A DNA stretch of 64,000 bases from Bog-159 sp050008575 (GTDB taxonomy: Bacteria > Acidobacteriota > Terriglobia > Bryobacterales > Bryobacteraceae). Each line of letters starts with the position of its first letter. The stretch's first letter is position 1. Positions 51,656 to 61,000 of the stretch are shown here, piece by piece. The notes beneath the pieces are model-generated. The model was not told the DNA's origin, made no database searches, and saw only the letters and a program-made list of their open reading frames with translations. The DNA lies in NCBI GenBank assembly GCA_050008575.1, contig JBEKMJ010000040.1:7494-71493 (forward strand), given 5' to 3'. The translations under genes and the position numbers were made by a program.

Positions 51656-53604
51656 GAGCGCCTCGCCACCAGCATGGTCATATCGTCCGACAATTCCGCG
51701 GCGTCGCCCGACCATTGCAAGACGGCCTCCATCACGCGCGCGATGATTTCGGGCGAATCGCGGTCCACGTTCTTAGACAGCAAGTCGGTGAGCCGCTGCT
51801 CGCCGAACATTTCGCCGTACTCGTTCTCGGGCTCTATCATGCCGTCGGTGTAGGCCACCAGTATGTCGCCGCTGGCGATCTGGATGGTTCTTTCCTCGTA
51901 CAACGAGAAGGGGAACGCGCCCACCACGGTGCCGGTCACTTCCAATAACTCGGGCACGCCCTTGCGCAGCAGGATCGGCTGCAGATGGCCGGCATTCGTA
52001 TAAGTCAAAGTATGAGTCACTTCGTCGTACACCGCGAAATAGAAAGTCGCATACTTTTCGGCCGAGGTATTGGCGTACAACAACTTATTCAGACGCGACA
52101 CCATCATGGCGGTGGAGAGCGCGGGCGGAGCGCCGCCATTGCCGGCCGCGCCAGGGACACCCGCGGTAAGCTGCATGCGCATGGTGGACTGGATGGAAGC
52201 CATCAACAGCGCCGCCGAAATGCCCTTTCCGGCCACGTCGCCGATGGCGAACGCCACGCTGGAGTCGAAGCGCATGAAATCGTAATAGTCGCCGGAAACC
52301 ACGCGCGCCGGGTTGCACACGCCCGTCAGCATCAAGGTTTTGGGACTCGGCAAGTTCTTGGGGAAAAGCTGGCTTTGCACCTCGCGCGCGATTTCCAGTT
52401 CGGACTGCAGGCGCTCCTTCTCCTTGGCCACCACGATGAGCCGCTCCAGGTTCTCGGTCATGGTGTTGAACGAAGCTCCCAACTCGGCCAGTTGGTCTTT
52501 GCCGCGCACCGGGATGCGATGCGAAAAATCGCCTTCCTTGATGCGGCGCGTGCCGACGTACAGCTCGTGCACGGCGCTCGTAATGGTGCGCGAAATGGAC
52601 ACCCCGATCACCAGCGAGACCAGTTCCACGATCAACAGGAGGGTGACGGTAACCAGGAATGCAACCCAGATCACCTGGCCGTATTCCATGTCGCCGAGAG
52701 AGATATTGTTTCCGAACAGGGTGCTGAGCACTGCGGACATGCGCGTGTGCACCAGCAGCAGGCCGCGGTTGTTCTTGCTGCCCGGCGAATTCCAGAACGT
52801 GACGGGCACCAGGGATCCCCAATCGACCTGTATGTCGAGGAAGTTGTTCTTGGGCGGAATGGGCGCGGCGGGTGTGGACCCGGCGGGCGCGCGCTGCAGG
52901 CCGCCGCCGGACTCGGAGAAGTCGCGGAAATCCACCTGGCCGAGGCCGGGCAACAGATTCGAAAGAAACTCCTGGCTGAGCGGGGCCATGATGGTGACCC
53001 CGGTGCGGCCGGAGTGGATGTTGGCCCAGCTATGCAGCCGCGCCTCGTGGACGATGATGCCGTTGGCGTCCTTCCATCCGGCGGGCGGGGCGGCCATGGT
53101 GGACGACGCGGGATAACGGTATTCGCCGCCATCGCGCACCAGAATCTCGGTGGTGGGGAAGAATCGCTGGGTGAAATCCTGCGTGCGCAGGATCACTTCC
53201 GGCCGGTGTTCGGGAGGCGCTTCGAGGATGGCGACGGCGGAACCCTTCAGAATGCTGGTGCGCCGGTCCAATTCCGAGTTAATGAGATAAATCGCGATCT
53301 GGCCGGTAAGCCCGTAAGCGCTCACAAGGACCAAGGCCAGAATGAGGACGATGGGCACCATGGCGATGAACGCATAGGCCACGATGAGGCGGTTGCGCAG
53401 GCGCCAGATCAGCTTCTTGACGCCCGCCCGGGCCAGGCGGATGGCCACCAGGAAGCCGGCGATCCAGGTGGCGAACGTGATCAGTAACCCGACGAACGAG
53501 GCTGGCAGCGCGTAGGCCAGCACGGCGTCGAGAAGCACCAGGAGGATGAACGTTTTTTCGATGCGCCCCAGCTTGCGGTAGAGGAATTTCAGGCGTGGGA
53601 GCAT
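51652..53604 (-). CDS. Membrane RsbU/SpoIIE-type PP2C phosphatase with HAMP domain
   Basis: The 650-residue sensor phosphatase has two or three N-terminal helices (residues ~16-95), a periplasmic sensing region, a helix near 310-330, a HAMP domain (SRTITSAVHELYVGTRRIKE, residues ~330-385), and a SpoIIE phosphatase with ARVVSGDYYDF, IGDVAGKGISAAL, YTNAGHLQP and YTDGMIEPEN. It probably acts on an anti-sigma-antagonist in a partner-switching pathway. It is the first gene of a four-gene coupled operon. Confidence 0.93.
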   Translation of the reverse strand: MLPRLKFLYRKLGRIEKTFILLVLLDAVLAYALPASFVGLLITFATWIAGFLVAIRLARAGVKKLIWRLRNRLIVAYAFIAMVPIVLILALVLVSAYGLTGQIAIYLINSELDRRTSILKGSAVAILEAPPEHRPEVILRTQDFTQRFFPTTEILVRDGGEYRYPASSTMAAPPAGWKDANGIIVHEARLHSWANIHSGRTGVTIMAPLSQEFLSNLLPGLGQVDFRDFSESGGGLQRAPAGSTPAAPIPPKNNFLDIQVDWGSLVPVTFWNSPGSKNNRGLLLVHTRMSAVLSTLFGNNISLGDMEYGQVIWVAFLVTVTLLLIVELVSLVIGVSISRTITSAVHELYVGTRRIKEGDFSHRIPVRGKDQLAELGASFNTMTENLERLIVVAKEKERLQSELEIAREVQSQLFPKNLPSPKTLMLTGVCNPARVVSGDYYDFMRFDSSVAFAIGDVAGKGISAALLMASIQSTMRMQLTAGVPGAAGNGGAPPALSTAMMVSRLNKLLYANTSAEKYATFYFAVYDEVTHTLTYTNAGHLQPILLRKGVPELLEVTGTVVGAFPFSLYEERTIQIASGDILVAYTDGMIEPENEYGEMFGEQRLTDLLSKNVDRDSPEIIARVMEAVLQWSGDAAELSDDMTMLVARRS

Positions 53605-53706
53605 TCTGTTTTATCTTAGCGCCTGGGGCGCGCTTCGCGCCCACTGTGGAAAGAAGAAGCGCAGCGGCCCGCCCTACAGCCAGGATTGGCTGCCCCCTCA
53701 AGACGG

Positions 53707-54450
53707 TTACCGGACCTGCTCGTCCTTCTCCACCTTACCGTCGCGGATATGAATCACCCGATGCGCGTGCAAGGCGATATCGTGCTCGTGAGTCACCAGC
53801 ACGATCGTGTTGCCCTGTTCGTGCAGACGCGCGAACAACGCCATGATGTCGTTGCCGGTGACGCTGTCCAGGTTTCCGGTGGGCTCGTCGGCGAGAAGTA
53901 TGGAAGGGTCGTTTACCAGCGCGCGCGCCACCGCCACGCGCTGGCGCTGGCCGCCGGATAGCTCGTTGGGCTTGTGCAACATGCGCGCTTCAAGATCCAC
54001 GTTGCGCAAAGCGGCCTTGGCGCGCTCGGTGCGCTTATCCGCCGGTGTGCCGCTATAGATCAGCGGCAGTTCCACGTTGTGCAGCGAGGTGGCGCGCGGC
54101 AGCAGGTTGAAGGTCTGGAAAACGAAGCCGATCTCTTTGTTGCGGATGCGCGCCAGCTCGTCGTCGGTCATCTCGCTGACCAGCCGGCCGTTGATGTAAT
54201 ACTGCCCCTTGGTGGGCGTGTCCAGGCAGCCGATCAGATTCATCAGCGTGGATTTGCCCGAGCCCGACGGACCCATGATGGCCACATACTCGCCGCGCTT
54301 GATGGTGATGTCGACGCCCGAAACCGCGTGGATTTCCTGGTCGCCCATGAGGTACGTCTTCCAAAGATCGTACGTGCGAATGACGATACCGTCGCGCTTG
54401 AGTTGCTCGCCGCGCTCGATCAACTCCTTCTCTGCGAGTGCTTGTGCCAT
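53707..54450 (-). CDS. MacB/LolD-type ABC transporter ATP-binding protein
   Basis: The 247-residue ATPase has GPSGSGKSTLMNLIGCLD, FVFQTFNLLPR, LSGGQRQRVAVARAL and ILLADEPTGNLDS. Five bases separate it from the adaptor gene. The FtsX-type permease that should complete the pump is not beside it; an ADOP permease may serve from elsewhere. Confidence 0.94.
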   Translation of the reverse strand: MAQALAEKELIERGEQLKRDGIVIRTYDLWKTYLMGDQEIHAVSGVDITIKRGEYVAIMGPSGSGKSTLMNLIGCLDTPTKGQYYINGRLVSEMTDDELARIRNKEIGFVFQTFNLLPRATSLHNVELPLIYSGTPADKRTERAKAALRNVDLEARMLHKPNELSGGQRQRVAVARALVNDPSILLADEPTGNLDSVTGNDIMALFARLHEQGNTIVLVTHEHDIALHAHRVIHIRDGKVEKDEQVR

Positions 54451-54455
54451 TGGGG

Positions 54456-55880
54456 TTAAGCCTTCTGCGGCATGGGCGACTTGTTGTCCACCTTCACCTG
54501 GGCTTCATTGCGCAGCGTGCGGATCACCTGATAGCTGCCGGTCACGATCTCGTCGCCCTCTTTGAGGCCGCTGAGGACTTCGATATCGGTGGCGCCGGTG
54601 ATGCCGGTTTCCACTTTACGGAATTCAGCCTTGCCGCCGGCGATCACGAACACGCCCTGGACTTCTTCCTTTTTGGCCTTCTCCTCGGCCGGAGTCAGCT
54701 TGGTGGCGGCCAGCGCGCCGCCGCCGGTCTTGGGTTTCACTTCCAGGTCGCCCTTCTGCCGGATGGTCAGCGCCTGAATCGGAATGGTTACGGCATTCTT
54801 GCGCGTGGCGGTGGTGACTTTGGCCGTGCAGGAAAGGCCCGGACGGATCTCGTCGGGCGGGTCGTCCATGGCCACCACCACCTTGAAATCCTTGGCTTCC
54901 TGGCTGGAGACCGCGCTCTGCGAGGCAGCCAGGCCGGTAGAGCGCAAAATGGCGGTATCGCCAATCTCGATCACGTGCCCTTTGAAAGTCTTATTGGGGA
55001 TCGCGTCGATGGCGATATCCGCTTTTTGACCGAGCGCCACGCTCACGATGTCGGTTTCGTCCACCTTGACTTCGGCGGTGATCAGGGACATATCGGCGAT
55101 AGTCATGATGTTGCTGCCCGCCAGATTCGTGACGCCGGGCACCACGGTTTCGCCGGCGCGCACGGGCAGGTTGGTGACCACTCCGTCGATCGGCGAGTAC
55201 GAATCGTACTTGTGCAGCATGTCGGAGTACTGGGCCAGCACCGCCTTGGCCTGCGCCACCCGGCGCTGCGTGGCGGATAGTTGCGCCGCCTGCTGCTCGC
55301 GCTGCGAGCGGGCTTGCGCCAGACGGGTCTGCTGTTCGTTCAACGAAGCGGCCGCCGCGTCATACGTGGCCTTCTTGGCATCGAAATCCTGCTTGGCTAG
55401 GAGCTGCCCCTTGAACAACTCCTGCGCGCGGCCGTAGTCCAGCTTGGCGTGGTCCAAATCGGCCTGCGAATGGTCGATCAGCGCCTGCTGGGTGCGCAGA
55501 TTTTCGTCCGAGACATTCAGCCCGGCTTCGGCCGCGTTGGAATCCGCCTCGGCGGAGCTCACCTGGGCTTGTTGGGAAGCCACCTGCGCCTCCGGCTGAA
55601 TATTTTCAATGCGCGCCACCAACTGCCCCTTCCGCACATGGTCGCCTTCCTTGACCAGGATCTCGGTGAGGATGCCCAGGGCGTTAGCGCCTATATTGAT
55701 GTAATTCTTGGGCTTAACCTCACCAGACGCGGTGACCAGGCTGGTCAGGTCCTGGCGGACCACCTTACCGGTCTGGACGGCCACCACGCCGCGCTTACTG
55801 TAAACGGTGCTGGCATAAACGCCGATGCCCAGCGTAAGCACAACCAGGATGATGATGATGGTTTTCCATTTGGTCTTCAC
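54456..55880 (-). CDS. MacA-like periplasmic adaptor (HlyD family)
   Basis: This 474-residue membrane-fusion protein has an N-terminal anchor (TIIIILVVLTLGIGVYAS), a lipoyl-like half (GILTEILVKEGDHVRKGQLV), a long coiled-coil hairpin (about residues 95-230, AQVSSAEADSNAAEAG and many Gln/Ala heptads), and beta-barrel and membrane-proximal domains (VNLPVRAGETVVPG, TIPIQALTIRQKGDL). A GTG start at 55880 follows AGGAG. It links an inner-membrane permease to a TolC-type channel. Confidence 0.92.
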   Translation of the reverse strand: MKTKWKTIIIILVVLTLGIGVYASTVYSKRGVVAVQTGKVVRQDLTSLVTASGEVKPKNYINIGANALGILTEILVKEGDHVRKGQLVARIENIQPEAQVASQQAQVSSAEADSNAAEAGLNVSDENLRTQQALIDHSQADLDHAKLDYGRAQELFKGQLLAKQDFDAKKATYDAAAASLNEQQTRLAQARSQREQQAAQLSATQRRVAQAKAVLAQYSDMLHKYDSYSPIDGVVTNLPVRAGETVVPGVTNLAGSNIMTIADMSLITAEVKVDETDIVSVALGQKADIAIDAIPNKTFKGHVIEIGDTAILRSTGLAASQSAVSSQEAKDFKVVVAMDDPPDEIRPGLSCTAKVTTATRKNAVTIPIQALTIRQKGDLEVKPKTGGGALAATKLTPAEEKAKKEEVQGVFVIAGGKAEFRKVETGITGATDIEVLSGLKEGDEIVTGSYQVIRTLRNEAQVKVDNKSPMPQKA

Positions 55881-56258
55881 GAATCGAGACTCCTACTTTG
55901 CCGACGATTATTAGACGTAGTTCTTAACGGGAGAGTTCAATAAACATATTAGCATCTGCGTGGTGGGGCAGGCGTCTACGCCTGTACTGGAGGGCGGCTG
56001 CGGCCAGGATTGGCCGCCCTACAAGAGGTTTTCCTCCGTGCGGCGGATCTCCGGACCTGTCAGGATGGGCCTGCGGCCCACAAATAGCGGTGCAAGCGCT
56101 GTGGGGGGCGGGATTTATCCCGCGCGGGGCTTAAGCCCCGCGACAGGCGAAACCGCCTGCCCCACCAAAAGGCCAATCTCTAGCGCGGGGCTTTTGCCCC
56201 GCCGCAGTGGCGGCTTCTATCGGCTACAGTGGGTTTTCGACCGTGCTGCCGCCGCAGT
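55881..56258. other. Gene-free gap with stem-loop arrays before the macA-like gene
   Basis: No gene is seen. A possible minus-strand promoter (TTGAAC with TCTAAT after 19 bases) lies near 55910-55940. The rest is mostly repeat arrays. Confidence 0.5.
55964..56204. repeat. Multiple stem-loops in the 55.9-56.2 kb gap
   Basis: GCAGGCG-tcta-CGCCTGT near 55970, GGCGGC-tgcggccaggatt-GGCCGCC, GGCGGG-attta-TCCCGC near 56105, GCGGGGCT-ta-AGCCCCGC near 56119, CAGGCG-aaa-CCGCCTG near 56143 with CCCCAC, and GCGGGGC-ttt-TGCCCCGC near 56183. All are members of the same family. Confidence 0.85.
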
Positions 56259-56528
56259 TCACGGCCAGCGGACGCTATCCGGCGGAGTTTCGTGGCACTG
56301 GTTGGAATCGGTTATACCCGAGGCGAGCTCGGCGCAGGCGTTCTCCGTAGCCGTCCGCAGCGCCAGTTCCCGCGTGCGCCCCGCAGCCGTGCGGCAGGAT
56401 TGTTGGCCGCGAAACGTAATGCAGACTTCGCAGCGGATACGGCCGGCCCTGGTGGTAAGGGTCGAATAAACGACGAATCCCACCACCAGCAGAACGAACA
56501 GAATGCCCAGCCAGACGCTCTTTTTCAC
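56259..56528 (-). CDS. Small membrane-anchored cysteine-rich protein coupled to accA
   Basis: From GTG 56528, which overlaps the accA stop (GTGA), a frame of 89 residues begins KKSVWLGILFVLLVVGFVVYS, one membrane helix, then an outside segment with four cysteines (CEVC, QSC, NAC, QC) and TAAGRTRELALRTATENA. The Cys pattern suggests disulfides or metal. I do not recognise it. Its tail reaches the repeat region. Confidence 0.72.
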   Translation of the reverse strand: MKKSVWLGILFVLLVVGFVVYSTLTTRAGRIRCEVCITFRGQQSCRTAAGRTRELALRTATENACAELASGITDSNQCHETPPDSVRWP

Positions 56529-57382
56529 GCGAAGAAATTGCCCATCTGGCGGAACTTGGCGTACCGCTGCTCTACGAGTTGGTCCGGGGCCAGATTGGAG
56601 AGGCCGTCGAGCGCCTGGTGCAGGCTGTCGCTCAGAAAACGCGCCGCGGCGTCGGCATCCTCGTGCGCGCCGCCGGCCGGCTCGCCTACCACGGTGTCGA
56701 TCAGCCCGAGTTTCAGCAGCTCTTCGGCGGTCAGCTTGAGGGCCGCGGCCGCCAGCTCCGCCTTGGTCGAATCGCGCCAGATGATGGCCGCGCAGCTTTC
56801 CGGCGAAATCACGCTGTAAATGGCGTTTTCGAGCATCAGCACGCGATTGCCGACGCCCAGCGCCAGGGCGCCGCCGCTGCCGCCCTCGCCGATCACCACC
56901 GAAATCACCGGTACCGACAGGCGCGCCATTTCCCGTAGATTGCGCGCGACGGCTTCGGCTTGGCCGCGCTCCTCGGCGTCGATCCCAGGATACGCTCCGG
57001 GCGTATCCATCAAAGTGACGATGGCCCGGCCGAACTTGGAAGCCATCTGCATGATCCGCAGAGCCTTGCGGTAGCCTTCCGGCTTGGGCATGCCGAAATT
57101 GCGATAGAGCTTCTGCTTGGTGTCCCGGCCCTTTTGTTCGCCCACCACCATCACCGGGCGGCCGCCCAGGAAGGCCGCGCCGCAAACGATGGCGGCGTCG
57201 TCGCCGAACAGCCGGTCGCCGTGCAATTCCCGGAAATCCGTGAAGACCCGCTCGATGTAGTCGAGCGCATGGGGGCGCTTGGGGTGCCGCGCCAGTTGCA
57301 CACGCCGCCAAGCGTCCGCTCGCGCTTCGTCAGATGCCGCTATTTGATAAGGTCCTGGCAAGCCAGTCGGTTCCGGAAACAC
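56525..57382 (-). CDS. accA: Acetyl-CoA carboxylase carboxyltransferase subunit alpha, N-terminally short
   Basis: AccA carries carboxybiotin transfer to acetyl-CoA with AccD. Seen here are ARHPKRPHALDYIERVF, VVGEQKGRDTKQKLYRNFGM, DTPGAYPGIDAEERGQAEA, GEGGSGGALALGVG and SPESCAAIIW. At 285 residues it lacks the ~35-45-residue helical start of typical AccA (about 317). A stop codon lies in frame just upstream of GTG 57382/57391, so no longer start is possible. It still covers the active site. Confidence 0.93.
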   Translation of the reverse strand: MFPEPTGLPGPYQIAASDEARADAWRRVQLARHPKRPHALDYIERVFTDFRELHGDRLFGDDAAIVCGAAFLGGRPVMVVGEQKGRDTKQKLYRNFGMPKPEGYRKALRIMQMASKFGRAIVTLMDTPGAYPGIDAEERGQAEAVARNLREMARLSVPVISVVIGEGGSGGALALGVGNRVLMLENAIYSVISPESCAAIIWRDSTKAELAAAALKLTAEELLKLGLIDTVVGEPAGGAHEDADAAARFLSDSLHQALDGLSNLAPDQLVEQRYAKFRQMGNFFA

Positions 57383-57422
57383 TTCCCACTCATCTTACCA
57401 GAGCTAGGCGGGTGGCCGCCGG

Positions 57423-59372
57423 TCATCGCCCATGACGGCGTTCAAACAGGATTCCCGCCGGGGCCTCGACGATCGCGTCATAGCCCGGCAGGGCGATAGC
57501 GGCGGCATCGCGTGTCAGGCGAGTCCAAGCGACATAACGCGGAGGCTTCGGGCGGTGCAACAGCTTGCCGAGAGAGCCCGAATCCACGGTGTGCTGCAAG
57601 CGGTGTCCGAGCAGCGGGAAGTGCCAGCAGGGCTGCTGGTTAAACTCGTCGTCGATGAGATAGAAAAGATCCTGCGCGCCGGCTTCATACAACGGCCGGT
57701 AGAGTGGCTGCAACTGGGGCAGCCAGAGCGGCCGGCGGCGCTCCACAAGCCAGGTCCCAGCCGAGAGTCCGGCCAGCAGCAGAGCCGCCATGACTGGAAT
57801 TCTCATGGGCCGAGCGTGGGACGGGGCAAACATCGACAGCGCACACAGCGACAGCGCGCAGCCGCATAGCACGGCCGGAAGCCACGGCCGATCCGGCGCG
57901 CGGCGCAGGATTTCCATGAACGAAGTAGCGCCCTGAGCCGCCAACAGGAGAAAGATCAGGGCGCGAGGCAGCCGGAGCCGGTAAAGCCCCCAGACCAGAC
58001 AAAGTTCACCCACCAGCAGCGCGCCTTCCACGAAGCGCAGGCTGTTCAGCTCGTTCCTTACATAGGCCAAGTCTCCTCCCCAGCCGCTGGCGCTGCAAAA
58101 GGAACGGATGTACACGAACCAGGCGATCAGCTCAAAGACGGCGAGCGCGGTCAAGGCGGTGACACGCCTCTGCCGGATGGAGGCGGCTACCAGCACAACG
58201 CTCCCGATGAGAATGGCGGCCAAGGCGATGGGAAAGAGGATGCCCGCGGGAGACAGGCCGCGCTCCGGCAGGAAGAAGAATCGCCATAATTGCGGATCGC
58301 GCAGGTTATACAAGATCGATGTGTCGCCGATGTCGGCGCGGCCGGGCAGGTGAATGGGCCCGAAATTGATTTGGTAGGCATACACGGGATTCCCGTATAG
58401 CAGGAAGTTATGCAGGTAGTAGTGGCCGGCCGTCACGAACCAAAAGCTCGCCACGGCGCCACCCGCGAGCGCGGCAGTCTTCGGATGCCGGAAGATCCAG
58501 CGCCACGCGAGGGCGACGGCCACCAGGCACCCGAAGAGCAGGAACATTGGCCCGCTGAATTTCGTCGAAACGAAAGCCGCCGCAAACGCGGTCACAGCCA
58601 CATCCACTGCCACGGCCTTGCCCCGCGCCACGCGCACGGCCACCAGAGCGAACATGGCGTAGCCGGCGGCATGGATCATATCGTTCTTGAGCGTGGAAAA
58701 TCCGGATGGCCCCAGCCAGAGGTGCGGGAACAACATGAGGAAAGGAACAGTCCAAATCGCGAAGCGGCCGGGCAGGTCCAGTTCGCGCGCGATCAGGAAC
58801 AGCGCGAGCGCCAGCAGCAGGATCGGCTTCAAGCAGTTGTACCAGAAAAACAGATCGCTGCTGGTAAGTACGATCCCGGGCACGAAGCTCAACTCCCAGA
58901 ACGGCACGAAGTTGTAGGCGAACACGTAGGGCGTCGTCAGGTTTCGCACCCAGGCCATCATGTAGTGAAGGTTATAAAGCGAATCCACCTCTTCAATGGG
59001 CCGGATGGAGAGCGCCAGCATCACCCCTAGCGCGAAACAGATCGCCATGGCATCGGGCATGTGGGCCACGGCCGGCGCGTCCGGCGAGGTTGTTGGGGCG
59101 CGGCCCTTCCAAGTCCAAAGAATCGCGACCCCCGCGAACACGGCCGCCGACACAATGTATGCGCTTGGCCGGTTGAGTTTCAGGAAGCAGAACACCGTGG
59201 CGCACAGCGCGCTCAGCGTGATGTTGCAGCAAATCAACAACGACAATTTCAGCGCCGCGGGACGGATGCGCGCTACCGCCGCCAGCGAGATTGCGGTTAC
59301 AGCCAATTCCCAGAACAGATAGGCGATCGCCAATGGGGCTGTGGACACGATTTGCCAAAGGCATTCTCGCAT
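57423..59372 (-). CDS. Large polytopic membrane protein, GT-C-like, unknown function
   Basis: The 649-residue protein has about 13 hydrophobic helices and a soluble C-terminal part from residue ~560. An early loop DSLYNLHYMMAWVRN and LKNDMIHAAGYAM recall GT-C glycosyltransferase-like proteins with acidic loop residues, but no family motif is certain. It is 31-40 bases before accA on the same strand. Confidence 0.72.
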   Translation of the reverse strand: MRECLWQIVSTAPLAIAYLFWELAVTAISLAAVARIRPAALKLSLLICCNITLSALCATVFCFLKLNRPSAYIVSAAVFAGVAILWTWKGRAPTTSPDAPAVAHMPDAMAICFALGVMLALSIRPIEEVDSLYNLHYMMAWVRNLTTPYVFAYNFVPFWELSFVPGIVLTSSDLFFWYNCLKPILLLALALFLIARELDLPGRFAIWTVPFLMLFPHLWLGPSGFSTLKNDMIHAAGYAMFALVAVRVARGKAVAVDVAVTAFAAAFVSTKFSGPMFLLFGCLVAVALAWRWIFRHPKTAALAGGAVASFWFVTAGHYYLHNFLLYGNPVYAYQINFGPIHLPGRADIGDTSILYNLRDPQLWRFFFLPERGLSPAGILFPIALAAILIGSVVLVAASIRQRRVTALTALAVFELIAWFVYIRSFCSASGWGGDLAYVRNELNSLRFVEGALLVGELCLVWGLYRLRLPRALIFLLLAAQGATSFMEILRRAPDRPWLPAVLCGCALSLCALSMFAPSHARPMRIPVMAALLLAGLSAGTWLVERRRPLWLPQLQPLYRPLYEAGAQDLFYLIDDEFNQQPCWHFPLLGHRLQHTVDSGSLGKLLHRPKPPRYVAWTRLTRDAAAIALPGYDAIVEAPAGILFERRHGR

Positions 59373-59399
59373 ACTTCACGGCCTCCGGAACGGCGCGCG

Positions 59400-59585
59400 C
59401 AGCAGCTTTTCGAGTTTCCGCAACGGTTCTTCCAGCCTCTCCGGCTTTTCGGCACGCCCGCGAACAGATCGCCGTCTTCGCGAAACGTTCCGGAGCATTG
59501 TAGATATTGAACTGGCCCGGCGTCAGGCCCGGCTGCATCTCGCTCCAATGGCCACCGGCGCGCCAGGATCTCGGCGAGCGTGCAT
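59400..59585 (-). pseudogene. Broken second copy of the ligD 3' end
   Basis: The minus strand encodes EMQPGLTPGQFNIYNAPERF and, after a frameshift, LFAGVPK, matching the C-terminal end of the intact LigD at 61025-61189 base for base over much of its length. A short piece near 59560-59581 matches LigD sequence from about 61331, so an internal deletion is also present. It lies just before the membrane-protein start and ends the GloVer-gene neighbourhood. Confidence 0.85.
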
Positions 59586-59616
59586 GCCCCATCAACTGGC
59601 AATAGCCGTACCGCAC

Positions 59617-60936
59617 TTACTGCACGGTAAATACGGACTGCGTCGTATACGCTCCGCCAGGCGTGGTTACCGTGATGGGTCCTGTCACCGCGCCCTGCGG
59701 AACGGTTGCCCAGATGTAGCTGGATCCGCTGCTCGAAACGCCGGTCGCCGCCGCGCCGCCGAACTGAACGGAAGCCGCCAGCAGGTTCGCTCCCCAGAGA
59801 CGCACCCGTGTACCGGCGGGCCCCGATTGCGGCTCGCAGGCTCGCGGCCACGGCGCGGGCTTGGGGAGCCCGGCGTCCAGAGCGAACACATCGCCGACGC
59901 CCGGTGTGCCGCCAAGCAGCGTCGTTCCATAGATTGTGCCATCGCTGCCCTGGGTCAGGAGGCATTGGCACTGGCCGTCCAGGTACGCGTTCATAGCGTG
60001 CAGCAGCGTATACTGGCCGGTCTTGGTGACACGGAAGAGCACGCTGTTGGCGCCTAGAGTCGCGCCGTAGAGGTTTCCGTCGCTGCCTTCAATCAGGTCC
60101 GTGGGGTTGGCGACGGATCCCTTTGGAAATTCATAGAGCGGCGTATACTGGCCAGCGAGCGTCAGTCTATAGATCGTTCCGGTGCCGTTGGCGCCGCCGG
60201 GGGTGGTAGCTCCGTATAGATTGCCGTCGATGGATTGCAGCAGGGCGACGTAATTCGATGTGAGGAAGCTGCCGACCGGAAAAGTCAGAATCTTGGTGAA
60301 CGAGCCTGTCGGAGTAACTCGGTAGACCGATCCGGAGTCATCGTGCAGGTTGTCTACCCCATAGTAGTTCCTATCACTTCCGTAAATGGCGGTGTTTGGG
60401 AGCCGCGCGCCGGAAGGAAACTGATGGAGCGGCGTCACGACTCCGTCCGCGTCGACCTTGAACAGGTCTGGGAGCCCGTTGGCGGGCCCGACTCCGCGAG
60501 CTAAGAACGTACCGTCCGGCATATTGGCCGTTAAGCAAGGAACGAACTGCTGTGGCTGGTAGACAAGCTTGCTGCCCGGCGTCGAAGTTACGGAGAATAC
60601 GGTCGCCGGACTAACACCGAGTTCCGTAGCAGAGTAGAATCTGCCATCGGCTCCGCCCACTAGCTGGGACTGCACGTTATAGCCGTTCGGGAACCTGCCG
60701 AGGTCGGTTATCGCTCCTTGGGGAGTAATGGAAAAGGCGCCCTGATAACCATACCCTCCAACCGAAAGAAAGAGGCCCGGAGACGCCTCGGTTAGTCCGA
60801 CAGCCGGGCCGAGTTGGTGCATGCATGCGATGACTCGGAAGGTGGTCTGCGCCTCCGATGACGGCACACTCAGCGTGGTGGCGAACAGTGCAAACGCGAT
60901 CAATGGGCCTCGCCCAACAAGTGTAGGTCTATTCAT
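59617..60936 (-). CDS. Secreted GloVer-repeat (beta-propeller-like) protein with a C-terminal IPT/TIG domain
   Basis: The 439-residue exported protein (signal peptide ending SSEAQ) consists of repeats of the type LYGATTPGGANGTGTIYRLT, then FPKGSVANPTDLIEGSDGN, counted about seven times. A C-terminal Ig-like IPT/TIG domain follows from residue ~360 (SGPAGTRVRLWGANLLAASV). These proteins are frequent in Acidobacteria; function is unknown, probably surface binding. The ATG at 60936 follows GGAG. It sits between two copies of the ligD 3' end. Confidence 0.85.
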   Translation of the reverse strand: MNRPTLVGRGPLIAFALFATTLSVPSSEAQTTFRVIACMHQLGPAVGLTEASPGLFLSVGGYGYQGAFSITPQGAITDLGRFPNGYNVQSQLVGGADGRFYSATELGVSPATVFSVTSTPGSKLVYQPQQFVPCLTANMPDGTFLARGVGPANGLPDLFKVDADGVVTPLHQFPSGARLPNTAIYGSDRNYYGVDNLHDDSGSVYRVTPTGSFTKILTFPVGSFLTSNYVALLQSIDGNLYGATTPGGANGTGTIYRLTLAGQYTPLYEFPKGSVANPTDLIEGSDGNLYGATLGANSVLFRVTKTGQYTLLHAMNAYLDGQCQCLLTQGSDGTIYGTTLLGGTPGVGDVFALDAGLPKPAPWPRACEPQSGPAGTRVRLWGANLLAASVQFGGAAATGVSSSGSSYIWATVPQGAVTGPITVTTPGGAYTTQSVFTVQ

Positions 60937-61000
60937 ATGATGTGCTCCATTTGGCCCAATTTGCGCGATCGAAAGAACAACCTGGTTTCCGATCTCCAAC

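Noticed and set aside
51985..53487. Plus-strand open frame of 500 codons
   Set aside because: Antisense to the RsbU-type phosphatase, His/Arg/Gly-rich with no recognisable fold.
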